Source of the DNA: Epiperipatus broadwayi
Taxonomy: Eukaryota > Onychophora > Udeonychophora > Euonychophora > Peripatidae
Reading direction: 5' to 3'
Assembly (NCBI GenBank): GCA_028023455.1
Contig: JAQFVV010000144.1
Span: 1,428,001-1,492,000 of the forward strand
Length of the DNA: 64,000 nucleotides
Both the position numbers and the translations under genes were made by a program. The notes beneath the pieces were generated by a model. The model made no database searches. It saw nothing but the letters and a program-made list of their open reading frames with translations, and was not told the origin of the DNA. Below, piece after piece: positions 1 through 11,418 of this stretch (the first letter of the stretch is position 1; every line of letters begins with the position of its first letter).

Positions 1-1635
1 TCTGACCTAGGTATTTGTAACTGTTAACTTCTTCTAATTCTTCATAATCAATCTTTATTTTCATATTTTGAGCAAATCGATTAAACATTACTTTACTCTT
101 TTTAACATTTATCTTTAGTCCTATTTTTCTACTTTCATCTGCTAACTCCTGCAACATTTCCTGCAGCTCTGAAGCATTATTTGCAAAAACAACTACATCA
201 TCTGCAAAATCTAAATGACTTAAATACTCTCCATTTACTTTCATTCCTTTAGTTTCCCATTTTAATCCACAAAATACTTCTTGCAGCACTGCTGTAAAAA
301 GTTTTGGAGATATGGAGTCACCTTGCCTTACACCTTTCTCAATGTTGATTTTTCCAGTATCATTATGTAATCTAATTGTTGCTGTTGCATTTTTATAAAT
401 ATTCTTTAAAATATGACAATATCCTGGATCTATACCTTGATGATCCAATGCTTTAATCACTGAAGAAATGTGTATAGAATCGAATGCCTTTTCATAATCT
501 ACAAATCCAAAACATAATGACAACTCATATTCATTTGTCCTTTCTATGACTTCTCCCAATACCTGGATATGATCTATTGTACTAAAACCACTTTTAAATC
601 CAGCTTGTTCTCTTGGTTGGTGGAAATCCAAAGTTCTCTGTAGACGAGTTGTAATTATCTTGGTAAAATTTTTATATAAAACTGATAAAAGGTTGATAGG
701 TCTGTAATTTCTAATATCTTCTTTATCACCTTTTTAAAATATTAATATTATTACTGCATTCTTCCAATCTTCCGGTACATCTTTATCATTTAGACATTTG
801 GTATATAACTTTGCTAAAATTGTTTCTATTTCTTCACCTCCTTCTTTTAATATATCAATTATAATTCCATCATTTCCTGGAGCCTTTCCTTTCTTCATAC
901 ATTTAATTGCATGTCTCACTTCTTCATTTAAAATTCTGGGCAATTCAGAAGATGTAATAGATATAGGAGGTACTTGTTCTTTATTACTATATAATTCTTG
1001 ATAAAAATCTTCTATCAATTTCATGATGTCATCTCTCTTTTTAGTAATAATTCCATCTTTTTTTCTTATTGCAGATATAAATTTCCTACCAATACCAAAA
1101 TGTTGTTTAACATTCTTGAGACTTTTATTTTCTTCTACAGCTTTCCTTGCTATTTCACAGTTATACTTTCTTATATCATTTTCAACTCTTTTCCGTACCA
1201 TTTTACAAAATTTGAGATATTCAATTCTTTTTAATACATCATTTTTGTATATCTTCATATTCCTTCTTTTCTTCATAAATTCTCTAGTCTCAGTAGAAAT
1301 TTTATTAGTCAATTGCTGCTTTTTTCTACCAGCTATCTTTGTTGCAGTTTTTAAAAGTGTGTCAGTTATTTTCATATTAATTTCATTCAAATCTGAATCA
1401 TGTTCAAAATCTCCTAACACTTAAAACCTATTTGTAAGTTCTAATCTAAATTCATTAGAATGTTTCTGAAGATTAGGAATATCAACTGTAAATATTGTTT
1501 TTCTCAATAATTTTTGTCTCTCTAGTTTTACATTAACACGTAACTTACACCTTACTAATCGATGATCACTTCCTGTGTTAAATTTATTAAGAACATTACA
1601 ATCTTGAAATATGTATTTCATATATCCTGAAATTA
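1..1635 (-). pseudogene. RTE-type non-LTR retrotransposon (LINE) ORF, 5'-truncated, two nonsense codons
   Basis: Read on the minus strand, this is one continuous frame encoding the end of an AP-type endonuclease followed by a reverse transcriptase. Visible landmarks: the endonuclease C-terminal SDHRLV motif (1553-1570), the fingers motif GKAPGNDG (about 868-895), the palm motif GVRQGDSISPKLF (GVRQGD at 317-334) and the catalytic FADD box (197-208). The order endonuclease-linker-RT and these motifs match the RTE clade of LINEs, which nick DNA and copy their RNA into the site. Two in-frame stops break the frame, at 1421-1423 and 734-736; reading resumes in the same frame after each, so these are point mutations rather than frameshifts. 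Most of the endonuclease is missing upstream of about 1635, as expected for a 5'-truncated insertion. The 3' end and any tail lie outside the window. Inactive copy; sure of the RT, fairly sure of the clade. Confidence 0.9.
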
Positions 1636-2870
1636 ACCCCCCTTCCCATTTTAAAATGGTTTGATTTTAAAAAAGAAAGCTGATGCAGTTAAAAAAACAA
1701 AATGTATAAATTTAAGTTCTCTGACAAAAAAAAAAAAAAAAGAGAAAAATCAATATTTAAAATGTATAATTAAAAATTAAATGACACAATTGATTAATGA
1801 ATTTTATCATTAAAAATCTGTGATTTCAAATGTTACCGATATTATATTTTTTGTTAGATCTTAATGTTTACGAATTACAATATAAAAATGCTGTAATTAG
1901 TTCATTAAAAAAATGATAGCATCACTTTCTTGCCTTAGGCAAAAGAAGTCAACTTGTTTTTGAAAAACATGTAGGTTAGCATGGGTAAGATAAAAAAAAT
2001 GGTAAAAAATCATGGGAAGTTAGAGTATATAAAGTGAGCAATTGATCAATTCCAGGAGTTGCAGTTAATTGATTGTAACAGTTGCTTTGCAGTACATAGT
2101 AGTTTAGTATTTAGTCAATTCACAGCAAAGAGTTTAAATAAATGGATAGAGCCACAGTGGCCAGTAAATAAAGAAGTGCAGCAATTAGTAGGAGAAACCC
2201 ATGGTTACTATAAAACTGCAGTATGATGAAGCAAATTATCAATATGGAAAGTGCTAGAATGTTTGGCTAAAAAGAATAGCTCACCCCTTTTCCCCACACT
2301 ATGAAGAAACATACCTAAGTGACCCCAAAGAAAATATATACCATTCAGCTCAAAGACAAATCTCTTGTTAATGTGAAGATTTAACAGTGGTGAATCACCA
2401 ACAGATAAATTTACAGGTAAGAAAACTTTAGATAACATTTGAAATATTTAAAGATATTTATGAAAATGCTGTATTTTTGGAAAGATAAAATTAAATGTAG
2501 TTATTTAAAATTATTAATTCAATAAAATGATAAAAAGTTATATACCTAAATAATTTCTTATAGACTAATATAATTGTCATTATTGTTATTAAAATTAAAA
2601 AAGAAAAAAAGGTAAATTGAAATACATTGTCAGAAATGGTGAAACACAATAATGAATTCACTGATTTTTTTTTAAAGTAATAAAACTTATAACATTGATT
2701 CGAAGTTAAGCTTTATAATAAAGAGTATAAGAAATATATGTCAAATTGTTAAAGTTTAACTTGCTAAATGAAATGTAGAAATTATAATGTAAGAATTTAA
2801 TTTAAAATAAACATACCTTGATTTGTGTAAATGCATTATGTTTAACCAAGAAAGAGTTACTATTTTGTAT
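1636..2870. other. A/T-rich non-coding stretch with one unrecognised more complex block
   Basis: Mostly low-complexity A/T-rich DNA. The block from about 1996 to 2440 is more complex: it has a TATATAAAG box near 2025 and several GCAG/CTGCAG words, and an AG/GTAAG junction near 2415 that could be a splice donor by chance. A 76-codon minus-strand reading frame (2208-2438) crosses it but resembles nothing I know. It could be an old transposon fragment. No gene is claimed. Confidence 0.5.
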
Positions 2871-3045
2871 ACATGAATTAAATATGCATTTATACACAGG
2901 GATTAAATATGCATCTATGCATATGAATTAAATATGTGTCTATATACACGAATTAAACATGCATCTATATACATGAGTTAAGTATGCATCTACATACAGG
3001 AATTAAATATGTGTCGATATACATGAATTAAATATGTGAATATAT
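2871..3045. repeat. Minisatellite, 25-bp period, 7 units
   Basis: The word (A/G)TTAA recurs at 2877, 2902, 2927, 2952, 2977, 3002 and 3027, exactly 25 bp apart each time. The unit is about ACATGAATTAAATATGCATC plus five bases. Units differ from each other by a few substitutions and no indels, so the array is somewhat aged but its spacing is intact. Confidence 0.92.
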
Positions 3046-5350
3046 TTGAATATAATTATTGTTTACTGAATGATTAGATAAAAATGATTAATCCAAATAT
3101 AAATCAAACTTACCTAAGAGTATATTGCAACAGGGAATTAATAGACATGTCTATGAATATGTGCATATGAGGAGAATATAAACTCACAGAAGGATAATTT
3201 AAAACTTGAGAAATGATAAGGGAGGTATCCTTGATGTACACATGGACATCTAAATAAATCTCTACTATGAAATATAAATAACAGACACTGTATGATGATC
3301 AATGATGGAACCAAGTGTAAGAGAAGTTATTGATGAAATGGGCTAACTGATCTATGGAACATGAACTGCAATAAATTATTAGAATGAGTATTATCCAAAT
3401 ACTGTTATTTAAATAAATTGTGGTTATATAAAATAATATATCTTATCAGTTTCATTTAATGCCATCCATTTTCTAGTGTACTTGTTCACAGGAATCTCAT
3501 GTTTCCTGAGCTATGTTTAGCATAACCTGATCTGGGTGAGTAAGGTTGTAGTAGTGGAACTCTAGTGGTGCCATTTGGGAAACCAAACATAAATTTCTAG
3601 ATGTTTTCAGTCTCTTTAATGCTATACCCTCTGATAAGCAGGAAATATTGTTGTAGGGGGGAGGAGTAATGTCAGCATTGTGTAACACCAATCATTCTTT
3701 CCTTCCTACAATATGCTCATCAGAAAATAAATCAATCATCAGAGTGGATGGAAACCCCAATCCTGTTACAATACATATATGATTATATAACAATTATAAT
3801 AAAGATAAATTTTTGAAAGATAATTTTATACATATAAATGCATATATATTATAACCCTCAGGTCTAAAGGTGTTGCTTTTATGTGAATATTTGTCTTTAT
3901 TATGTATAACAAAATATTAAAAGTCATCTATATAGAATAAAATTTAAAGTATTTTTAAAATAATACCAATAAGTGTAAAACTAAAATATATTATAATTTT
4001 TATTTTAAAATAATATTACTATCATAAATAAAAAGAATGTTGCTATATAAACCAGTCACAAATGATTGGGGGGGGGGGGAGACACACTAAAATTATCTGT
4101 ATTTCCAAGAAGGTAGGAAATGATTGTTACTTCTTCATCATGTCTTTTACTGTATTATAGAAGTCAATAAAATTTGTAAGGACTATTTAAGTCAATATGC
4201 ATTTTATGGAGTAGAGAACCTCCAGGATCCTTTCCCTGATATGTCCAGCATTGTAGCTGAATATAAAGCTGTAAGCAAGGAAATGCCTTAAAATTAACTT
4301 GTGTTCACCACTATTCAATACTGAAGAAATATTTGACAATTACTTGCTACCAGAAGAAAACTAGTCATCTAAAGTCATTATCCCATAGAAATGTACTTCT
4401 ATAATTAAACTGCAAATCTACCTATTTTAAATACTCAGAGAAAAATTTCAATGGAAACTCTCATAGGAAAAAGTGCCACAGAGTAAATCAAAAGAAGTTA
4501 AAATGTTAGCATTGCATAGCAGACAATTAAAATTTATAATTTCAATGGCCATATTCCCACATTTATGGAGATAAAAATATATGGAAACTCACAAATACAT
4601 TAAGATAATTAATAATAATCAGCTATTAAGCTAATGCACATCCACTTTAAAGATTTAAACTATAAATGAATACTCTCAATTCCAAACACAAGATAAAGTC
4701 TTTTTGAAAAGATAGAATGAATCATCTATCTTTTCTTACCAAACATTTATGTATGGGCAAACCTTAAGCATTTGGAAATGAGAACATGAGATATTAAATA
4801 ATCACTTTAAATTACTTTTACTATGCTTGAATAAATAACGCTTGCAAAAATTATATAGCTATTCACAATGAGTTATTATAAGCTATGTTTTTTTCTCTCT
4901 CACTGCATAATCATCATATAATTTTTTAAGTGTAAATATGTATATACCAATATTTTTTATTATCATATAATTCTGTTTGTTAATTAAAGTTATTGTCATG
5001 GTTAATAATTTTTTGTAATTTTTCATTCAAAGTGCAAGCTGATTGTTTATTTGCTAATTTAATAACAGTATTAGGCAGAAGGGATAATGATCAGGATTTA
5101 TAATAGAATCTGCATGAAACTTATTTCTATGTATGTTCAGTTTAATCATTGCTTGTGACTATTATAGATTTATCAATTAAAAATAAGTTGTATATAGTCA
5201 CTTCACCATGTACACAGTCACCCAAAAGTTATTTTTCAATTACCCTACACTAAAATTAATTTGCAGTATTATGTTTTCTCATTTTATTGTTAATTTGATT
5301 ATTACCAATTGTCAAAAGAGCAGTTATTATTACAATATATATATATATAT
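3046..5350. other. A/T-rich non-coding stretch
   Basis: No gene, RNA or transposon is recognised. A slightly more complex patch at about 3480-3760 holds a 64-codon minus-strand frame (3497-3691) without family resemblance. A run of 12 G lies at 4068-4079. The end grades into an AT dinucleotide tract that abuts the candidate LTR. Confidence 0.5.
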
Positions 5351-8300
5351 TGTAACGGACCGACGACCCACCTTCAACCATTTACTTAAATCCATTCCAC
5401 GGTATATACTAAAACAAGAATCCGGCCGTCCATGGAAAATTGGAAAGATCCTGCAACACTACAGCCAAAATAGATCTTTTACTACCATTTAACCTGCATT
5501 CATTTGGTAATACATACAAGATCCACCCAATTTTCATGTTAATCCATTAGATTCCCAGAATTCAAACCCAGTCATAATCTGAGTAGTTACTCTGTTCAGG
5601 TATAATTTATAAGTATAAATGTGGGCAATGACTTGACATTATGGTTCATATATTATGCTTATTAAGTACCTATTACATGTATGTTTCCATATCAAGAGAT
5701 ACATAAATTCAGTGATGTATTGTCAACAAATTACATACAACCCTTGATGTATGATCAATTTAAATTAATAAATTTATTTTAACTTAATATAACACATTTA
5801 AATATATAAATATACACTTTAAAACACCATAAATATGATTCCTACCACTTCCACATAATCTCATCCAAATAAAAAAATAAATAAACACATAAAATAATAA
5901 TATCATCAACTAGGTGTCATTCTTGGTATGCATCGGCATCTACCCTTTATGCCATCATATAAAAGAAACAATTTACAGTCATTAATACTATTTAAATGAA
6001 TGACATTGTTTTCATCCCTTTCTTTTTTTTTTAAATTCAAAAAAAGAAAATAAAATAAATATGATATCATTAATATTAATATACAAATTATTATTTCGTA
6101 ATATAGTTGAATGAATGGGTTCATTTGTGACTATTATGAGTTATGAAAACTGGAATTGCCATCGATTGATTAAATTAATTATATGTACTTATAAGTAATG
6201 GTTAGTATGCAACTTGTTAATAAGTAGTTAATATGGATTTAATTAATAATTAAATTTGTTACTAAATGTTATGTCTTTAATGGGTCAAAGAGTAAGTCTT
6301 ACCTTCCTATATACTCATTTCATCATAGTCCAGCCCTTCTTTCTCTTCTAATAGAACCATTTATGTTTTTATTTTATTTCAAAAATACATTTTACATCAT
6401 GAAAGGCATACATTAAAATTCTATCGGTAAAAAAAAAAAATAAAGGAGAGAAAACCTCACAAAATTTATAACGTCAGCGAGTCAACCACAACAAAAAAAC
6501 TGTTACATATCAACATAAATTTATGAGTGATTCTGTAAACATCTTGATCAACATGAGTATCTTCTTTGAAAAAAAAACATTCATTATAAATTTGGAATTT
6601 TCAGCATCTCTTATACTTGCTTCATTTTTCAAATTAGTGCCCTCAATGATTTATCCATTTCCCACAAGCTGACCAAGTAGTTTGGATAATCCTTGATTTG
6701 GTACCTTTCACAATTGATCTATAAAACTTCACATAATATTTGGTAGCCATTGTATACTTATATATGTGATGGTGGAAATTCACACCTATAAATCGTGTTC
6801 ATCGCCCTCTTCAAAAACCATCTGAGTTGCCTTGACCTTTCACAACGATTTTTTTAGCACAGTTGCATCATTCTTATGCTAGTATATATTATACCGGTCG
6901 GTTTCGTCTGTTCATATAACAAGATCTAGCATCTAGGTAAAAGTACCTCGAGTCCAGTCATGCGCAAGATACATAAGTCAGGAACATTCATGAACTCTGC
7001 CCTATTTGCCTATTTTCCAGATCTGCCAACTTATGAGCAACAATTCCAATGATACTGATCTAATTTCTTTCGACCCCGCCATCATCACAAAGTCGTGACA
7101 TAAAAAGACTCTTATTTGAACTTTATTCATATACAGGATATTATGATTAGCGATTTTCGATCATCTAGTAAGTGGAACCTTTTTTATATCACATCAAATC
7201 CATTTCTATTCAATAAATGAAACAATGACTTAGATATTTAGAAAGATATAAGATTTATTAAATCAACTTGGAATATATATGATTGCAAACGTTATTGGTG
7301 TTACAATGTAAATAAAATGGGTGTTTATCTCCCTTGGACGACATCAACCTCCCTTACAATGCTATAAAATGAACGTATTTAATCATCAATAACAAATAAT
7401 TCATGGCTTTATTCTAATGCGGCTATTTATATGTCAATAATTTATCGATTGAATGGGATACATAAGATTTTTAATAATAGCGCTAGACTACAGTTACATA
7501 AAGTTCTTTGAATCCACCATTAATAAAACAATAGCACTCGTACCAATACTTAAGTTTATTGAGTTGGATGATAAGGATAATTATATTTAATTAATATTTG
7601 CCTTTGCTATATAAGAACATGTGTGGGAAGCTAATTTGGGAAATAATAATAATGGCAGAAATATCGTATCTGAAAGTGTGAATGAAACATATAAAAAAAA
7701 TGGCAATCCATTTAGCATAATCATAACAGTACGGTTTAGGAGAATTAATAGGCTTTTAATGAGAACAAAATATGGGAGAGTGGTATGTGTATGATGGCAA
7801 TGGAGCGATATATTCTAAGATCCAAGAAGATGCTTCAATTCACAGTTAAAGAAGGCGACTCTCTGCAAACGTCGGCAGGGTGGGTCTAAACAACGAAGAA
7901 TGCGCCTTATTGAATTGCCATAGGCTGGACTTTTGCCAGAGCGAACCCTATGCAATAATCTCGCGCTGAAGAAATCCAAAGAGGTTTGCCAAACCTTGTC
8001 CTTGGTATTGGAAGTAAAAATGAATGAAGCACAAAGATATATATATATAACGAATGGCCGGTATACATGTAACGCTTGCATTAATATAAATAGATATATT
8101 TAACTAAGGAATAAAGAATTATCACCTATCTTTATTAATAAAAACCCAGCGTACCGGTATGATTTGATTACTATGTGGATATGGAAGAATTACATTTAAT
8201 GCTAATATAATATAGGTCATAGAACTAAAGGACCCCCCCCCTTATGTATTACTTTAAACTACACAAACTTTCCACAACGGATAAATAATATAAATCTTTG

Positions 8301-10986
8301 GTTTTGAATGCTTTAATAAATAAATACTTTTCATATTATTAAATATATATAAAGTCGGTGGTGGCTATTGATTTCAAGAAAGTAATATTAATTTAATTCA
8401 TATAAATCTATTTGCAGATTTTAGAAGTTAGCGCTATTATTTAATTAACCAAAAAAACACATTTCTAAGAAAATAGATTTTTACTTAGTTTTTGAAAATA
8501 ACACTGTACAATAATTATCAAATTCTGATTTTATTTCCCAGACTGGAGGCACCGCTATACTAAGAATAACAAATTTGTTTTTAAAAAATACTAGATTAAT
8601 TACCCTCTGAAAAGTAAGGAGGGTTTTCTTTTATTAAAAGAGATAGGTAAGCATTTGCGATTCTGGGGGAAATATCGACATATAATTTAGTATCTGAAAG
8701 TATAAAATATAATAATGAAAATAAAGTATTGCGCATAGAGGAAATTAAGAACTAATAATTATTCAGGAGAGGTTTAATGTAGGAGAGATTACAGTAAGTT
8801 ATATATAGAGAGAACAAGGTACAATTAACAAAAAGGTAAGAATTTTACAAATTGATTCATAACTAATATTAAATTTTACAAAAGAAAGATTTACAAAATG
8901 TTTAAAGAAATAGATAGGTGAGAGTTAAAATGATTCAGGTAACTTTAAAGGTCTAGCAGCATTTGAAATGATTACCTCTGTAAAACGTGGTGGTCTTTTG
9001 ATGATTTCATTCCCTCGGAGACTAGATCTAGTTTGTCAAGCATAGTTATTCAGGCAGGCAATAAGTTTATTATTTAACAAATAGGCATATAATTATAGTC
9101 TATGAGTATGGGATCCATGGGCACGATTCCGGGAAGGCCATCTTGAATGACGAGAAAGGGACTGAGATTTACTCAGTACACATTGAAATTGACGAACGCA
9201 AAATTTTCTTGGTGACTGCTCTCCTTGACTGTCCTAGTTACTCTCCAAATTAATTCGTAATTATTCCATGCCTTGGTATTTTTGGAATCCCTTTCTGATT
9301 GGTCATTGCTATTGTTATCTAATTCAATTAATCTTTAAAAGAATTTGTACATACGATTACCCATTGTGCCGAAGAGCATTGCAGATAAGTTTCAATTCAA
9401 AATTAAATTGATAAAAAATGTTTGTAACAAAGTAAATCAATTAGTTTAGTTTTTTAATTTTGATTTTAGAGAAACTTTTAATTAAAGTTATGTTAGGATA
9501 TTATACAAGATAGCTCTCACCTTTAATTAATTTTGACTAATTACAAGATCTTCCATATTGGATTTAAAAGAAAAGGGAGTTAACAGCAAAAATAATTTAA
9601 AAACACAATTTTATAAAATTACATATAACGAACTTTTCCAATAAATATTGGCTCAGCACGTTTGTCTCTACAGTATCTATAGATATCTGAGCTGCAATTA
9701 ATAAATACTTATTATATCTTTTATAGAATAACAAAATGCAGAAAATATAATATATTGATATTATAGCTTGTTATAATTAATCTTCCGTTCCCTATTGTGT
9801 AAATGTATTCCCTCTTTAAATACTATATTTATTATGTTTATTTTGTGTGTTTAAATTCAGATATTTAGGCATATATCTTCGTTAATAAATATGTTAGTTA
9901 ATAATACTCAAACAAAAGGATAAAAAAAATGTGTTAGTGAGTGGAATATATATGCAAGAATAGGGTTTGAATTTAGGTTGGTAGCGGAAGATTTGAAGCG
10001 GGCTGTGAATCTCAGATTCCGCTTCAATATATATATTTTTTTCTATATCAGCAGTGAGCATGTTATAGCTATATAATAAACAAAATATGATTAAAGTCAA
10101 TTCTCTTTTTTTTTTGATAACAAACGTTATTAAGTCTAACTTTTCAACAGTCCTAGAATTATCAAACACTTGATTATGTGAATAAATATCTTTTCACATG
10201 TCTTATAATGAATAGTTCAATAAACTAACTTATAAATAAATAAAAAAAATCTTGGTGCATATTATGCTTCAATCAATAGATAATTTATTTATTTCTTTAA
10301 TTTCCATAGTTCATGTAAAAGTTCAATTCCAATGGAAGCATAGTAATATTCCTCCATTTCAGTTTTATTTTCCTTCTACATGTATATATCAAATTAAACA
10401 ACTTACAGTTTTATGCATCCTTGTGTGTCCAATTATTCTTTCTTTAAAATGTTGAGAAACGTTTTTACCAAAATATAATTTTCAAATTATCTGACTTGCC
10501 ATCATTAATGAATAAAGAAAAAAAATCTTGCGTATAACTTTTTCTATACATGTTTTTAATTTTTCCAGCCATTAGAAAAAAAGAAATAGTTGTTGTTGTT
10601 GTCATGGTTACTGCAAACATTCTATCAGGTTTTCTCTCCCCTTCACATTACAACACTAAATTATAAACTCGATTTTTCTTTTTTTTTTTTTACAAAACTT
10701 TCTCAATTCTTTGACCAATATCGTTTTGTCAAAGATTACTCTAAAAATATTAATTAAATGAAATTTAGTAACAAATTTATGATTTTGTTCTAAGCATTTC
10801 CAGTTCATTAAATCACAATATAATTTTATTCATACCATTACATATCATCAACTTAAACTGTTCAATAGATGTATTAGCTTTTATAGACCAACACATCCAC
10901 ATATATATTTATGTTAAATGCATTTAATGGTAAGGATAGAGATGAGACCTATAGTGATCTTTATGTACAGACTTTGGTCCGTTACA
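5351..10986 (+). mobile_element. Candidate very long LTR (about 5.6 kb) of a Ty3/Gypsy-like retrotransposon
   Basis: The left boundary reads TGTAACGGACC (5351-5361) and the right boundary reads GGTCCGTTACA (10976-10986). These are perfect 11-bp inverted termini of the TG...CA type found at LTR ends. Immediately after the right boundary comes TTTT and then a TGGCG sequence like a tRNA primer-binding site, followed by a leader and a gag remnant, which is the order expected after a 5' LTR. Inside there is no convincing coding sequence. Parts such as about 6800-8200 and 9000-9250 have more CpG and more complex sequence than the surroundings. Multi-kilobase LTRs are known in giant Gypsy elements (Ogre in plants, Burro in planarians). 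No second copy is present in the window, so the identity of the whole 5.6 kb as one LTR is an inference; nested insertions inside it are possible. Confidence 0.55.
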
Positions 10987-11418
10987 TTTTTGGCGTGCAA
11001 TGTTTTGGGGCCTGAACAAGTATTTAGCCCATATATATATTAAAAGGAAATCTAGTCATTAGACAAATGTGAGCAATCAGAGAATTAACATCAATGTTAT
11101 AGGTTGTGAAGTAGCGATATACAAAAAATATATATATAATGATTAGATATGAGTATCTTAATCATGATAATTGAGCTGATTTGTAGTTAGAAGTAGATTG
11201 GGACTTACTAAGTGTACAAGTGATGGTAGTTAAAATTTTTTTTTTGTTTCGGTTTCATCGTCTTCAGAGAACCAGAAGAGGAAGCTGAGATGCCACAATG
11301 AATATCGTAGAAAAAATATAGTTATTTTATAGAAGCAATAAATAAGGGAATATTCTGTCTCATAATGATTATATTGACTACCTTTATGCTATTAAGAAGT
11401 GGCGAGATCATTTTAAAG
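10987..11418 (+). other. Retrotransposon leader with candidate primer-binding site
   Basis: Four T residues separate the LTR end from TGGCGTGCAATGTTTTGG (10991-11008). A site starting TGG (complementary to the CCA end of a tRNA) a few bases after an LTR is the standard place for the minus-strand primer; TGGCG is shared with lysine-tRNA-primed elements, but the rest does not match one I can name. The remaining 400 bp up to the first gag ATG is untranslated leader with AT tracts. Confidence 0.5.

Noticed and set aside
7815-8081. An 88-codon minus-strand gene inside the candidate LTR
   Set aside because: No recognisable domain, initiation or splice context; one of several chance frames in less A/T-biased sequence.
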